Below are positions 1-7,380 of a stretch of 64,000 bases of DNA, one piece after another (the first letter of the stretch is position 1; the number at the start of each line of letters is the position of its first letter). The position numbers were made by a program, and so were the translations under genes. A model generated the notes under the pieces. The model did no database searches. It saw only the letters and a program-made list of their open reading frames with translations, and had not been told where the DNA came from. Origin of the DNA: UBA9926 sp038131595 (GTDB lineage: Bacteria; Pseudomonadota; Gammaproteobacteria; Pseudomonadales; Azotimanducaceae); contig JAYPPR010000006.1 of the NCBI GenBank assembly GCA_038131595.1, forward strand, positions 62,001-126,000, written 5' to 3'.

Positions 1-153
1 GACGTCACGCTTGTCGCGATCATTTTCTGTCACCAGGTCATCGTTCTGGTCCGTTTGAATAAGCGCTGATCGCTCAAATATTTCGATCGGTAATCGATTG
101 AGGTAAAGGCAGAACCAAAGTGGCGCTGTGCGAGCACTATCGCCTTTCATCAT
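1..153 (-). CDS. imuB: ImuB, Y-family polymerase-like protein (partial, N-terminus only)
   Basis: Only the first 51 codons lie in the window; the frame is open to position 1. The N-terminal residues LWFCLYLNRLPIEIF match the opening beta strand of ImuB, the catalytically inactive Y-family polymerase homologue that bridges DnaE2 and the beta clamp in damage-induced mutagenesis. It starts 39 bases after the imuA stop on the same strand, the usual imuA-imuB arrangement, so it should share the LexA-controlled promoter. Two adjacent ATG codons (at 153 and 150) could start it. The start area carries three near-identical copies of a 12-base motif, TATCGCCTTTCA, so the start choice is not certain. 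dnaE2 would be expected beyond the left edge but cannot be seen. Confidence 0.75.
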   Translation of the reverse strand, partial: MMKGDSARTAPLWFCLYLNRLPIEIFERSALIQTDQNDDLVTENDRDKRDV

Positions 154-192
154 CGCCTTTCACTAAATCTATCGCCTTTCATTAAGCGGAAC

Positions 193-1191
193 CTAGTGAA
201 CATCCTGAGGAACGGATGATGTATCGGATGTGCTTGAAGAATGCGTGTTTGGAAAACTGAAACGATCGGCGATCGATGCTTTGCTCGAGTGTTTGCTCGG
301 TGTGGCACCATGTGCTTGCCGGTGGCTCGATTTTGTGACTTTTGATTCAGATGCTCCATGCCGGAGCGAAAAAGCTGAAGTATGAATGGTTTGATTGGAT
401 TCACTAACAGGCGCTGCAGTGTCTGGCTCCAAAGGGCGCTGGGGCGAATTGCCTACTTGCGCGGATAAATTGACCGTGTGAGTGGCCAACGAGTACTGCT
501 CCACTGGCAATAATCCTTTCATGTCTGGCTCGAGTTCTAGCCTGATCGTGATTTTAGGATGCGCCCAACCTCCCATGCGTTTAAATACCTCAACGCCTAA
601 TTCGCGACACCACCGGCCATCTTGGCTAAAACAATGACTCTCGGGCGATAGTTGCAGCCTGAAAGGCGCGGGTGACTGGTTTGCTCTTTCCTCGGCCGGT
701 CGAAAAAGAACACTCCATACGGCGTGAGCTTTACACGCAACTTGCAGGCGTCGAATCACTTTCGCTGGCATGGATTTTCCAGGCCAGGTTAGTACGGCAC
801 TACAAGCCCCTGATTGAATGCATTGCTCGGTGGCCCAGTAGCTTTCTTCTTGCGTTTTCGTTTGGACGATCAGTAGATGATCCAGCACGACGTCTGCACG
901 ACTGAGCGCTGTTGCGTATGGGATATGCGGAGGATTAATCCATGCGATCCATTGTTGGCGACTTCGGCTGAGCGTGCTTAATGCTGGCATCAACAGTTCC
1001 AACTGCCCAACGCCTTCATCGGAAGAGAGCAGCTCTACCACAGCATTTCTCGGCCAGCCTGCGTGAGGTAATAAAGCATCGAGTTGATCAAACCCGGAGC
1101 TTAACGCATCGTGATTTGTTAATGGCGAGGGCTTTCCTGCTCGCCAAAGCTGCCGCTTGTTTAGCAATGATTGAAGGGTGCTCTCGCTCAC
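193..1191 (-). CDS. imuA: ImuA, RecA-like component of the SOS mutasome
   Basis: A 332-residue protein starting at GTG (1191), with a GAGCAGG-like ribosome site just upstream; the nearby ATG is out of frame. The N-terminal half has the RecA/SulA-related fold signature of ImuA: a start like LLNKRQLWRAG, then SGFDQLDALLPHAGWP and AVVELLSSDEGVGQLEL where RecA would carry its Walker A, here without the lysine. ImuA works with ImuB and DnaE2 in SOS-induced error-prone translesion synthesis. The C-terminal 90 residues are Ser/Thr-rich and look unstructured, and are longer than in many homologues. A LexA box lies about 70 bases upstream, and imuB follows directly. Confidence 0.85.
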   Translation of the reverse strand: MSESTLQSLLNKRQLWRAGKPSPLTNHDALSSGFDQLDALLPHAGWPRNAVVELLSSDEGVGQLELLMPALSTLSRSRQQWIAWINPPHIPYATALSRADVVLDHLLIVQTKTQEESYWATEQCIQSGACSAVLTWPGKSMPAKVIRRLQVACKAHAVWSVLFRPAEERANQSPAPFRLQLSPESHCFSQDGRWCRELGVEVFKRMGGWAHPKITIRLELEPDMKGLLPVEQYSLATHTVNLSAQVGNSPQRPLEPDTAAPVSESNQTIHTSAFSLRHGASESKVTKSSHRQAHGATPSKHSSKASIADRFSFPNTHSSSTSDTSSVPQDVH

Positions 1192-1257
1192 TCTGGCCTG
1201 CTCATTGATTGATAGAGATGGATATAGATCGATCGGTACGGGGAAAATAAACGGAAC

Positions 1258-1285
1258 ATAATACTGTATATAAATACAGTATTAT
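1258..1285 (-). promoter_or_regulatory. LexA (SOS) box upstream of imuA
   Basis: The core at 1262-1281 reads TA-CTGT-N8-ACAG-TA with an AT-only centre, matching the gammaproteobacterial LexA consensus. The dyad extends outward to ATAATA...TATTAT, giving a nearly perfect 28-base inverted repeat. It sits about 70 bases before the imuA start, so LexA should repress imuA-imuB until DNA damage. Confidence 0.93.
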
Positions 1286-1286
1286 G

Positions 1287-1735
1287 TCAAGACGATATGA
1301 ATGTCTCTTTGTATCGAAACGCAGCGTTAGCCAGTGGTGTTGGTCATTGGTGAATCCCTTGGGGGTGATCCTTAATAGTGATCTTCAATCGTGCTGGATA
1401 GTGATTAATGGCTAGTACTATTGATTAGAAGTGATTAGAAGTGATTAGAAGTGATTGGGGTTGCGATGACCTACGCCCCTTAAGCCCTAAAGGATTTAGT
1501 CCTAGCGCTCTATTGCCAATAGAGCGTGTCATTAAAGATAGAGCGCTTAAGAGCTGGCGTGCGGCGAATCTTAGGAGGTTATTCTCTGCTCCTTCAGATC
1601 CAGCGGGCCAACCGCTGGCAAAGTGGGTCTTCTCTCCTTGTATCCAATGAAAGGGTAAGCACTCTTTGCAAAGAGTGCAGGCAAGTAGATGAGACGATGC
1701 TGCAGATCACGCTGTGCCCAACGAATCACGAGCCC
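1287..1735. other. Hairpin-rich spacer between imuA and the nitroreductase gene
   Basis: No convincing gene. It contains a 10-base tandem repeat (GTGATTAGAA, about 3.5 copies, 1421-1456) and then strong dyads: CTAAA-GGA-TTTAG at 1487-1499, a 9-bp stem with 3-base loop at 1506-1526, an alternative 10-bp pairing of 1504-1513 with 1538-1547, a 7-bp stem at 1600-1618, and a perfect 20-base palindrome at 1659-1678. None is followed by a T-run, so they are not simple terminators. The spacing suggests a structured transcript or binding sites, but the family is not recognised. Confidence 0.5.
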
Positions 1736-2389
1736 TTAAACAAAGGTTGCAAACTCGGAAGGTGTAAAGCGCTCACTGACTAGTGAGTTAACGGGTGCGG
1801 TAGGGTCTGTTTTCCCGATCGCTATGCCACAAAACAACATGAGCGAAGGGTCGGCTTCAACGAACTCGGTGACTGTTTGGGCTCGGTTGGCCCACGCCTC
1901 TTGAGCGCAGGTTCCATAACCTGCTTCTGTGGCTAGCAGCATAAAGCTTTGAAGGAACATGCCTAGATCAGACCACTGGGGAGGGCCCATCTGACGGTCG
2001 ACGTAGCAGAAGATGGCTGCCGGTGCGCCAAAAAAATTGAAATTCTCAGCCAATCTCCTGAGGCGCGCAGGTTTATCCTCTCGAGGGATGTTGAGAAGGG
2101 CGTACATTTGCTCGCCCACGGTAAACCGCGCAGTGCGGTAAGGGTCCTTCAATCCATCTGGGTAGATTGCATATTCGGCTGGTTCTGGTGCTCGCTTTTC
2201 GCGCACGACCTGCCTAAAGCGTGACATCGCATCACCGTTGATGACAAAGATGCGCCACGGTTGCACATTCCCGCCCGAGGGCGCTCGCGCAGCTTTAGCC
2301 AGCAGGGACTCCAGTACTTCATTAGCGATTGGTTCGTCAGTGAATGCCCGGATCGATTTTCTCGCCGTCATCGCATCGCTTACATTCAT
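1736..2389 (-). CDS. Nitroreductase-family FMN oxidoreductase
   Basis: A 217-residue protein of the NfsB/nitroreductase fold. The N-terminal RKSIRAF motif (about residues 10-16) and APSGGNVQPW (about 36-45) are the phosphate- and FMN-binding signatures; the C-terminal half has the dimer-forming helix around DLGMFLQSFMLLATEAGYGT. Such enzymes reduce nitro groups, quinones or enones using NAD(P)H; the substrate cannot be told from sequence. I chose the ATG at 2389 because GGAAG lies about 7 bases upstream and the protein then begins right at the conserved domain; an upstream in-frame start (2428) lacks a ribosome site. It has no operon partner; the next gene is convergent-side spacer. Confidence 0.85.
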   Translation of the reverse strand: MNVSDAMTARKSIRAFTDEPIANEVLESLLAKAARAPSGGNVQPWRIFVINGDAMSRFRQVVREKRAPEPAEYAIYPDGLKDPYRTARFTVGEQMYALLNIPREDKPARLRRLAENFNFFGAPAAIFCYVDRQMGPPQWSDLGMFLQSFMLLATEAGYGTCAQEAWANRAQTVTEFVEADPSLMLFCGIAIGKTDPTAPVNSLVSERFTPSEFATFV

Positions 2390-2631
2390 GAGAGTCTTCC
2401 GTGCTGAATAGATAGAAGAGGCTATCACAGCATGCCGCGATGAGTCGCGGAGAATCAGAAACCCGGTGAGGGCAGGGCGCGCTACCTGGCAGTCCCATGG
2501 GCACGCCTCGATACCGCTCCGCCACTAGGAGCACTTAGCACTGGAAGCTCGCGAAACATTGGTTACCCGCTTGAGCCTGCATCTGTGTGCTCGCTCGATG
2601 AGTCATCCTTTAACTATTTAGGCTAAGCGCA

Positions 2632-3117
2632 TTAAAGAGGTAGCGGAGTCTCTTCCTTAATCTCCTCCATGACCACATAGGTTCGAGAGTCGCTCACCCC
2701 GGGGAGAGTGAGCAGCGTCTCTCCAAGTAGCTGACGATAGGCTGCCATGTCCGCAACCCTCGCTTTAATCAAGTAATCGAAGTTACCTGAGACGAGATGA
2801 CATTCGAGTACTTGGGGTAGATCAATCACGGCCTTCCTGAATGCGTCAAAGATATCGGTCGAAGTACGGGTGAGGGTGATTTCCACGAATACCAGAAGCC
2901 CTAGCTCGAGGTGAGCCGGATTAACTTGGGCGCGGTAACCCTTAATGACGCCCGCGGCCTCAAGCGCTTTTACGCGCTCTTTACATGGCGTAACGCTGAG
3001 CCCGACTTCATTCGCTAGCGCTGTATGCGTAATCCTTGCATGACGCTGCAGCGTTTTGAGTATTTTTAGATCGATCCGATCGATCGGCCGTTTTCCTGAT
3101 GGCCCGCTTTTTTGCAT
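2632..3117 (-). CDS. Lrp/AsnC-family transcriptional regulator, divergent from ald
   Basis: A 161-residue Lrp-type protein: an N-terminal helix-turn-helix (about residues 14-60, with the family LDxxDLKIL-like opening IDRIDLKILKTLQ and recognition helix around LSVTPCKERVKALEAAG), then a RAM ligand-sensing domain (about 75-150). It is transcribed away from alanine dehydrogenase across a 515-base AT-rich spacer. Lrp-family members placed next to ald usually control it in response to alanine, so this is probably the local alanine-responsive regulator; the assignment rests on position and family, not on a visible operator. Confidence 0.85.
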   Translation of the reverse strand: MQKSGPSGKRPIDRIDLKILKTLQRHARITHTALANEVGLSVTPCKERVKALEAAGVIKGYRAQVNPAHLELGLLVFVEITLTRTSTDIFDAFRKAVIDLPQVLECHLVSGNFDYLIKARVADMAAYRQLLGETLLTLPGVSDSRTYVVMEEIKEETPLPL

Positions 3118-3632
3118 CGGTAGTCTCCTTGGTTACACCCGTCCCAGGTTCAGCGGTACTGCTGATGCGCTCGCTGGCGTTTAACGGAGTGGCGAGAATT
3201 TTTGTTCTATTCGCTGTGCGGAACGTGCTGAGGGGATATGTCATGCGATATGTGCCATGTCAGTGGACTGTTTGCCTACCTTCACGCTTGTCGAACATCA
3301 GCGCGGTGACCGAAGCTGGGAAGCAGATAACTTTGGCTGCCTTTCTGTACGAGCAAAAGTTGAATTATCTAAATATATTAAATTTTATAGATATAAACAC
3401 TATAAAAGACACTATTAATAACGAAATTATATTTATTCGGTTAGATAAAAAGTCAGAAAAAAGTTAGTCGGTCAGTACAATATCAAAACAGGCCACGGTG
3501 GAGCTGATGTGCAAAGGTGCGGTTCTAGGGCGCCTGCATAACCGAACCATCTTGAATGGGGCGCTGGTAGAACAGCCGGAATAAAAAGTTACGAGCACAG
3601 ATGGGTTGCGGCGGAAGCATAGGGTAAGACAT
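3118..3632. promoter_or_regulatory. AT-rich divergent control region, lrp-like gene / ald
   Basis: No gene is supported here. Positions about 3355-3470 are much more AT-rich than the surroundings, with runs such as AAATATATTAAATTTTATAG. That fits the wrapping-type binding region of an Lrp-family regulator and promoters for both divergent genes. I could not define single operators or start sites with confidence. Confidence 0.45.
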
Positions 3633-4745
3633 ATGAAAATCGGGGTGCCAAAGGAGATTAAAACCCACGAGTATCGAGTGGGCCTCATACCGCACGCTGT
3701 CGCCGAACTTTGCCGGGACGGCCATAGCGTTGTTATAGAACGTGGCGCTGGAGTCGGCGCGGGGTTTGTAGACGGCGAGTACGAATCAGTGGGTGCCGAG
3801 CTGGTTGATTCTGCGGAGGCAGTGTTTGAGGCGGCTGATCTGATCGTGAAGGTTAAAGAGCCTCAGCCCAGTGAACGGGCCCTGCTCAACGAGCGTCACA
3901 CGCTCTTTACTTACTTGCATCTTGCGCCTGACCTCACGCAGACGACGGATCTCTTGGCATCAGGAGCGATGTGCATCGCCTACGAGACGGTCACTGACAG
4001 AGCCGGGCGACTACCACTGCTGGCGCCGATGTCGGAGGTTGCTGGACGTCTGTCCGTCCAGGCCGGCGCGCATTGTCTTGAAAGGGCCCAAGGCGGGAGA
4101 GGCGTATTGCTGAGTGGCGTTGCGGGAGTAGAACGGGGGCATGTGTTGATACTCGGCGGCGGTGTGGTTGGTCAGCAAGCACTTCGTATGGCGCTCGGGC
4201 TTGAGGCACAAGTTACGGTGGTTGATATCAATCTGGATTCTTTAAGAACCATCGACCAGCATTTCGGAGGGAGGGTAAATACCCGTTACTCCACACAAGC
4301 TACCATCGCTGAATTAGTGCAAGGTGCGGACCTTGTCATTGGCAGCGTGCTTATTCCTGGAGCAGCAGCGCCGAAACTGGTTTCAGAAGAAATGATCAGC
4401 ACGATGATGCCAGGCTCAGTCATCGTTGATGTCGCGATTGACCAAGGTGGATGCTTTGCAACGTCGCGACCGACCACTCACGCAGAGCCCACATTCTTGC
4501 ACGACGACGTTGTTCATTATTGCGTTGCGAACATGCCAGGAGCAGTGCCGCGAACGTCCAGCCTTGCGCTCAACCAGGCAACGCTGCCCTTTGTAAAGCG
4601 GCTGGCAACGGGCCCTAAGGCGGCGCTAATGAATGATCCCCACTTGCGCGCCGGGCTCGCAACGAAAAGTGGGTATCTCACGTCAGAGCATGTAGCCGAG
4701 GCGCATTCCCTTGACTGGCACCCTGCCGAGAAAGTGCTGAACTGA
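3633..4745 (+). CDS. ald: Alanine dehydrogenase
   Basis: A 370-residue enzyme, the usual length, catalysing reversible oxidative deamination of L-alanine to pyruvate and ammonia with NAD. Conserved elements are visible: MKIGVPKEIK start, EYRVGL with the substrate arginine, KVKEP lysine (about residue 75), YLHLA with the catalytic histidine (about 96), the Rossmann motif LILGGGVVGQQA (about 170) and VIVDVAIDQGG with the catalytic aspartate (about 270). I chose the ATG at 3633, preceded by AGGGTAAG, because the protein then starts exactly at the family N-terminus. Divergent from an Lrp-type regulator that probably controls it. Confidence 0.95.
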   Translation: MKIGVPKEIKTHEYRVGLIPHAVAELCRDGHSVVIERGAGVGAGFVDGEYESVGAELVDSAEAVFEAADLIVKVKEPQPSERALLNERHTLFTYLHLAPDLTQTTDLLASGAMCIAYETVTDRAGRLPLLAPMSEVAGRLSVQAGAHCLERAQGGRGVLLSGVAGVERGHVLILGGGVVGQQALRMALGLEAQVTVVDINLDSLRTIDQHFGGRVNTRYSTQATIAELVQGADLVIGSVLIPGAAAPKLVSEEMISTMMPGSVIVDVAIDQGGCFATSRPTTHAEPTFLHDDVVHYCVANMPGAVPRTSSLALNQATLPFVKRLATGPKAALMNDPHLRAGLATKSGYLTSEHVAEAHSLDWHPAEKVLN

Positions 4746-4927
4746 TTGGCCCGCGCTAGTCGGGTGGCGTGCCTTTGGCTTGAGCGTTTATCGTCTAGTC
4801 AGGGCAAGCGGCACCTCCTGCCTTCTTGTCCACAACTGCAATTATTCATCCAACCAATGTTTCCCCAAAAACCGCGGTTTGTGGCTGTGGTATAACGGTC
4901 CGAGTCGTAAACTGAGGACGATACGGG

Positions 4928-5725
4928 ATGAAGGGATCTCTCGAAACACTAGACCTGACCATTGAAAACCACATCGCAACGCTTGCAATCAACCGTCCGC
5001 AAGCGAGAAACGCATTGAATCGACTCGCTTATACCGAGCTCGAACAAACTTTCATTGCATTACAGAACAATCAGGATGTTCGATGCATCATTCTTACAGG
5101 CACCGATCCTGCGTTTTGCTCTGGTGACGACGTCAAGGAATTGATGACCGGTGATGCGAGCGCTTCGCATTCAAGGTTGCGGGCCGTTCGACCGACGATG
5201 ACTCCAGCTGCGGCTGCAATCTTGGCGTGCGATAGGCCGATCATCGCTGCCGTCAATGGCGCTGCGGTTGGCTGGGGCATGGATTTGAGTTTGCTGGCTG
5301 ACTTTCGTATCGCGTCAGAGCGGGCGCGATTTGGGGAATTGTTCGTAAAACGCGGGCTCGTGTCGGATGTGGGTGGTTTGTGTCGTTTGCCAGAAATTGT
5401 CGGTCCACAAAAAGCAGCAGAATTACTCTTCACCGGCGAACTCTTTGATGGTGAAGCGGCCGTTGATATGGGGCTTGCAATGAAGGTTGTTCCCCACGAT
5501 GAATTGTTGAGTGAGGCGGGAGCGCTGGCGAACAAAATCGCGAGCAATCCCCCGCTTGCCGTGCGCTATCTGAAGGAAGGGCTAAGACGTCGTCAAACTC
5601 ACGACATCCACGAGATGGGTAGCTGGATTTCGCAAACCCTGGGCGTTTTATTTCAAACCGATGACCATCGAGAGGGAGTCGCTAGCTTTCTAGAGAAGCG
5701 AGACCCTGTTTTTAAAGGTCGATAA
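4928..5725 (+). CDS. Enoyl-CoA hydratase/isomerase family protein
   Basis: A 265-residue crotonase-fold protein. It shows the N-terminal ATLAINRPQARNALN motif, the oxyanion-hole segment GTDPAFCSGDDVKEL (about 59-73) and the second signature AAVNGAAVGWGMDLSLLADFR (about 108-128; written here in overlapping parts). At the place of the second catalytic acid it has GLVSDVGG, with Asp rather than the common Glu-bearing pattern, so it may be a hydratase, isomerase or another crotonase. Acyl-CoA substrate unknown. It stands alone, about 0.5 kb before the molybdenum hydroxylase cluster on the same strand; co-transcription is not shown. Confidence 0.85.
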   Translation: MKGSLETLDLTIENHIATLAINRPQARNALNRLAYTELEQTFIALQNNQDVRCIILTGTDPAFCSGDDVKELMTGDASASHSRLRAVRPTMTPAAAAILACDRPIIAAVNGAAVGWGMDLSLLADFRIASERARFGELFVKRGLVSDVGGLCRLPEIVGPQKAAELLFTGELFDGEAAVDMGLAMKVVPHDELLSEAGALANKIASNPPLAVRYLKEGLRRRQTHDIHEMGSWISQTLGVLFQTDDHREGVASFLEKRDPVFKGR

Positions 5726-6256
5726 CCGGTACTACCCGATTTTGAGAACGGTCACGAGTGTGGTTCAACGGTCCTGTCATAGCGAACTTGGACACTTCGT
5801 TCGGTTGGCCAGCAAATGGAGGTCGATTGGATTGCTCTTTGAGCGTCGCGCGTGGGTTTTGCTGCGGTCTTGCCCTCGCGATGTGATTGGGGGTAACGGT
5901 GCGGTGCCCGCACAGCGGTTGTGCGAAGGCCAAGCCGTTAGATAAGCGGGCAGTTTCGCCGATTGGTTTGCAGATTTGCGAGCACCACGGATTGCAGATT
6001 CGCCCCCGAAAAACGTTTCTCGCAGCGAAAGCGATACCGGGTTTCAAGAAATTAATAACGAGTAATGGGGGACTGCCAGTGGTGTCATGACGAAACAGAA
6101 GGGGATGAACATGTGGGGTTCAAATGCATATACAGACGCAAAGTAGACAATAGCATTGCAAGACAAGCCAACAGTACAAGACAAGCCAACACTAGAAGAA
6201 GTGTCATCTAAGAGGTAGCAAACAATGGAGAGCCCCTAACGGAACAGGCAGCGCAT
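5726..6256. other. Spacer before coxG with alternative hairpins and an 18-base tandem repeat
   Basis: No gene supported. Two overlapping, mutually exclusive hairpins lie at 5899-5913 (GTGCGG-TGC-CCGCAC) and 5909-5925 (CGCACA-GCGGT-TGTGCG). A perfect-but-one tandem duplication of 18 bases (CAAGACAAGCCAACAGTA, second copy with C for G) lies at 6159-6194, about 60 bases before coxG. Confidence 0.45.
6159..6194. repeat. Tandem repeat, 2 x 18 bases, upstream of coxG
   Basis: Copies at 6159-6176 and 6177-6194 differ at one base. Directly adjacent copies in the probable 5' leader of the cox-like cluster could be a protein-binding pair or a recent slippage duplication. Confidence 0.85.
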
Positions 6257-6739
6257 ATGGAACTTGAACAAACAGTATTCATCCCCAGCGAACTAAGCGT
6301 TGTTTGGGCTGGGTTAAACGACCCTGAGATATTGAAGCGATCACTACCAGGTTGCGAGCACTTTGAGGTAACTGGTGAGAATCAATTCGAGATGGTAGTG
6401 ACTACTCGGATCGGGCCAGTCAAGGCGACGTTTAGAGGAAAGATCGAGTTGAGCAACATCGAGGCTCCACACCGATATGTGATTAATGGCGAGGGTAAGG
6501 GTGGGGTCGCTGGCTTTGCAAAAGGCAGTGCGTCGGTAGAACTGAGACCTGCGCAGGAAGAGGGCGTCGAGGGGACAGCGCTTTCTTACGCGGTGGCCGC
6601 CACGGTGGGCGGCAAAATAGCGCAGCTTGGTGGAAGGTTGATTCAAGGTGCTGCCAATAAATTGGCGGCAGAATTCTTCACAGGATTCAAAAATGAGTTG
6701 GGTGGGTTGAGAGAGGCGAATTCAGACGGAGATGCTTGA
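6257..6739 (+). CDS. coxG: CoxG-like SRPBCC protein of the molybdenum hydroxylase cluster
   Basis: A 160-residue START/SRPBCC-type protein of the carbon-monoxide-dehydrogenase subunit G family (family opening like LEQTVFIPSELSVVWAGLND, then LKRSLPGCEHFE, and GFAKGSASVELRP). CoxG proteins are thought to help membrane attachment or maturation of CoxLMS-type hydroxylases. It is first in the order G-S-L-M, on the same strand as the other three, 167 bases before coxS. The C-terminal AANKLAAEFFTGF segment is typical. Its presence supports a real CODH-like hydroxylase rather than a purine-degrading one. Confidence 0.85.
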   Translation: MELEQTVFIPSELSVVWAGLNDPEILKRSLPGCEHFEVTGENQFEMVVTTRIGPVKATFRGKIELSNIEAPHRYVINGEGKGGVAGFAKGSASVELRPAQEEGVEGTALSYAVAATVGGKIAQLGGRLIQGAANKLAAEFFTGFKNELGGLREANSDGDA

Positions 6740-6906
6740 AGCGCGCATAGTCGAGTGCTAAAACCAAAATCATCGGGAGGGGATCGCAGGCCAGCGCGTG
6801 AGGCCCTGTGAGACGGTCGTGACAGACCTGATATGCAAGGCGCAGATGAAGGCCTGGGACAAAGGATCTGAAGAGACTATGCGAGATCACACAAAGGAGG
6901 GATCGG

Positions 6907-7380
6907 GTGGATATTAACCTCAACGTAAACGGACGGAATCGATCGGTGACATGCCGAACCAACGCCACCCTGATTGAGGTGCTACGAGAGCAGCTCAATC
7001 TAACCGGCGCGCATATTGGATGTGACACCAGTCAATGTGGTGCGTGCACGGTGCATCTCGACGGGGATGCGGTTAAGGCCTGTACCGTACTTGCTGCACA
7101 GTGCAGTGGTCATGAGGTGAAAACCATCGAGGGCTTAGCCACAGATGGCAGCCATCATCCGATGCAGGAAGCGTTCAAGGCGTGTCACGCATTGCAGTGC
7201 GGGTTTTGCACGCCGGGCATGATCATGTCCGCGGTTGATTTGGTTGAAAAGTCAGACGAGCTCGACGAGGCCATGGTTCGTGAGCAGCTAGAGGGAAACC
7301 TCTGTCGTTGCACCGGCTATCAAAATATTGCGGCTGCGGTCATCGATGGCGCTAACCGAATGAGAGGAAACAAGGCATGA
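6907..7380 (+). CDS. coxS: [2Fe-2S] small subunit of CO-dehydrogenase-like molybdenum hydroxylase
   Basis: A 157-residue iron-sulfur subunit. The plant-type ferredoxin cluster motif GCDTSQCGACTVHLDG (Cys39, Cys44, Cys47) and the second cluster motifs QCGFCTPGM and LCRCTGYQNI are complete. It passes electrons from the molybdenum subunit to FAD. The start is GTG at 6907, preceded by the strong site AAAGGAGG. The last four bases overlap the coxL start (ATGA), so the two are translationally coupled. Confidence 0.93.
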   Translation: MDINLNVNGRNRSVTCRTNATLIEVLREQLNLTGAHIGCDTSQCGACTVHLDGDAVKACTVLAAQCSGHEVKTIEGLATDGSHHPMQEAFKACHALQCGFCTPGMIMSAVDLVEKSDELDEAMVREQLEGNLCRCTGYQNIAAAVIDGANRMRGNKA

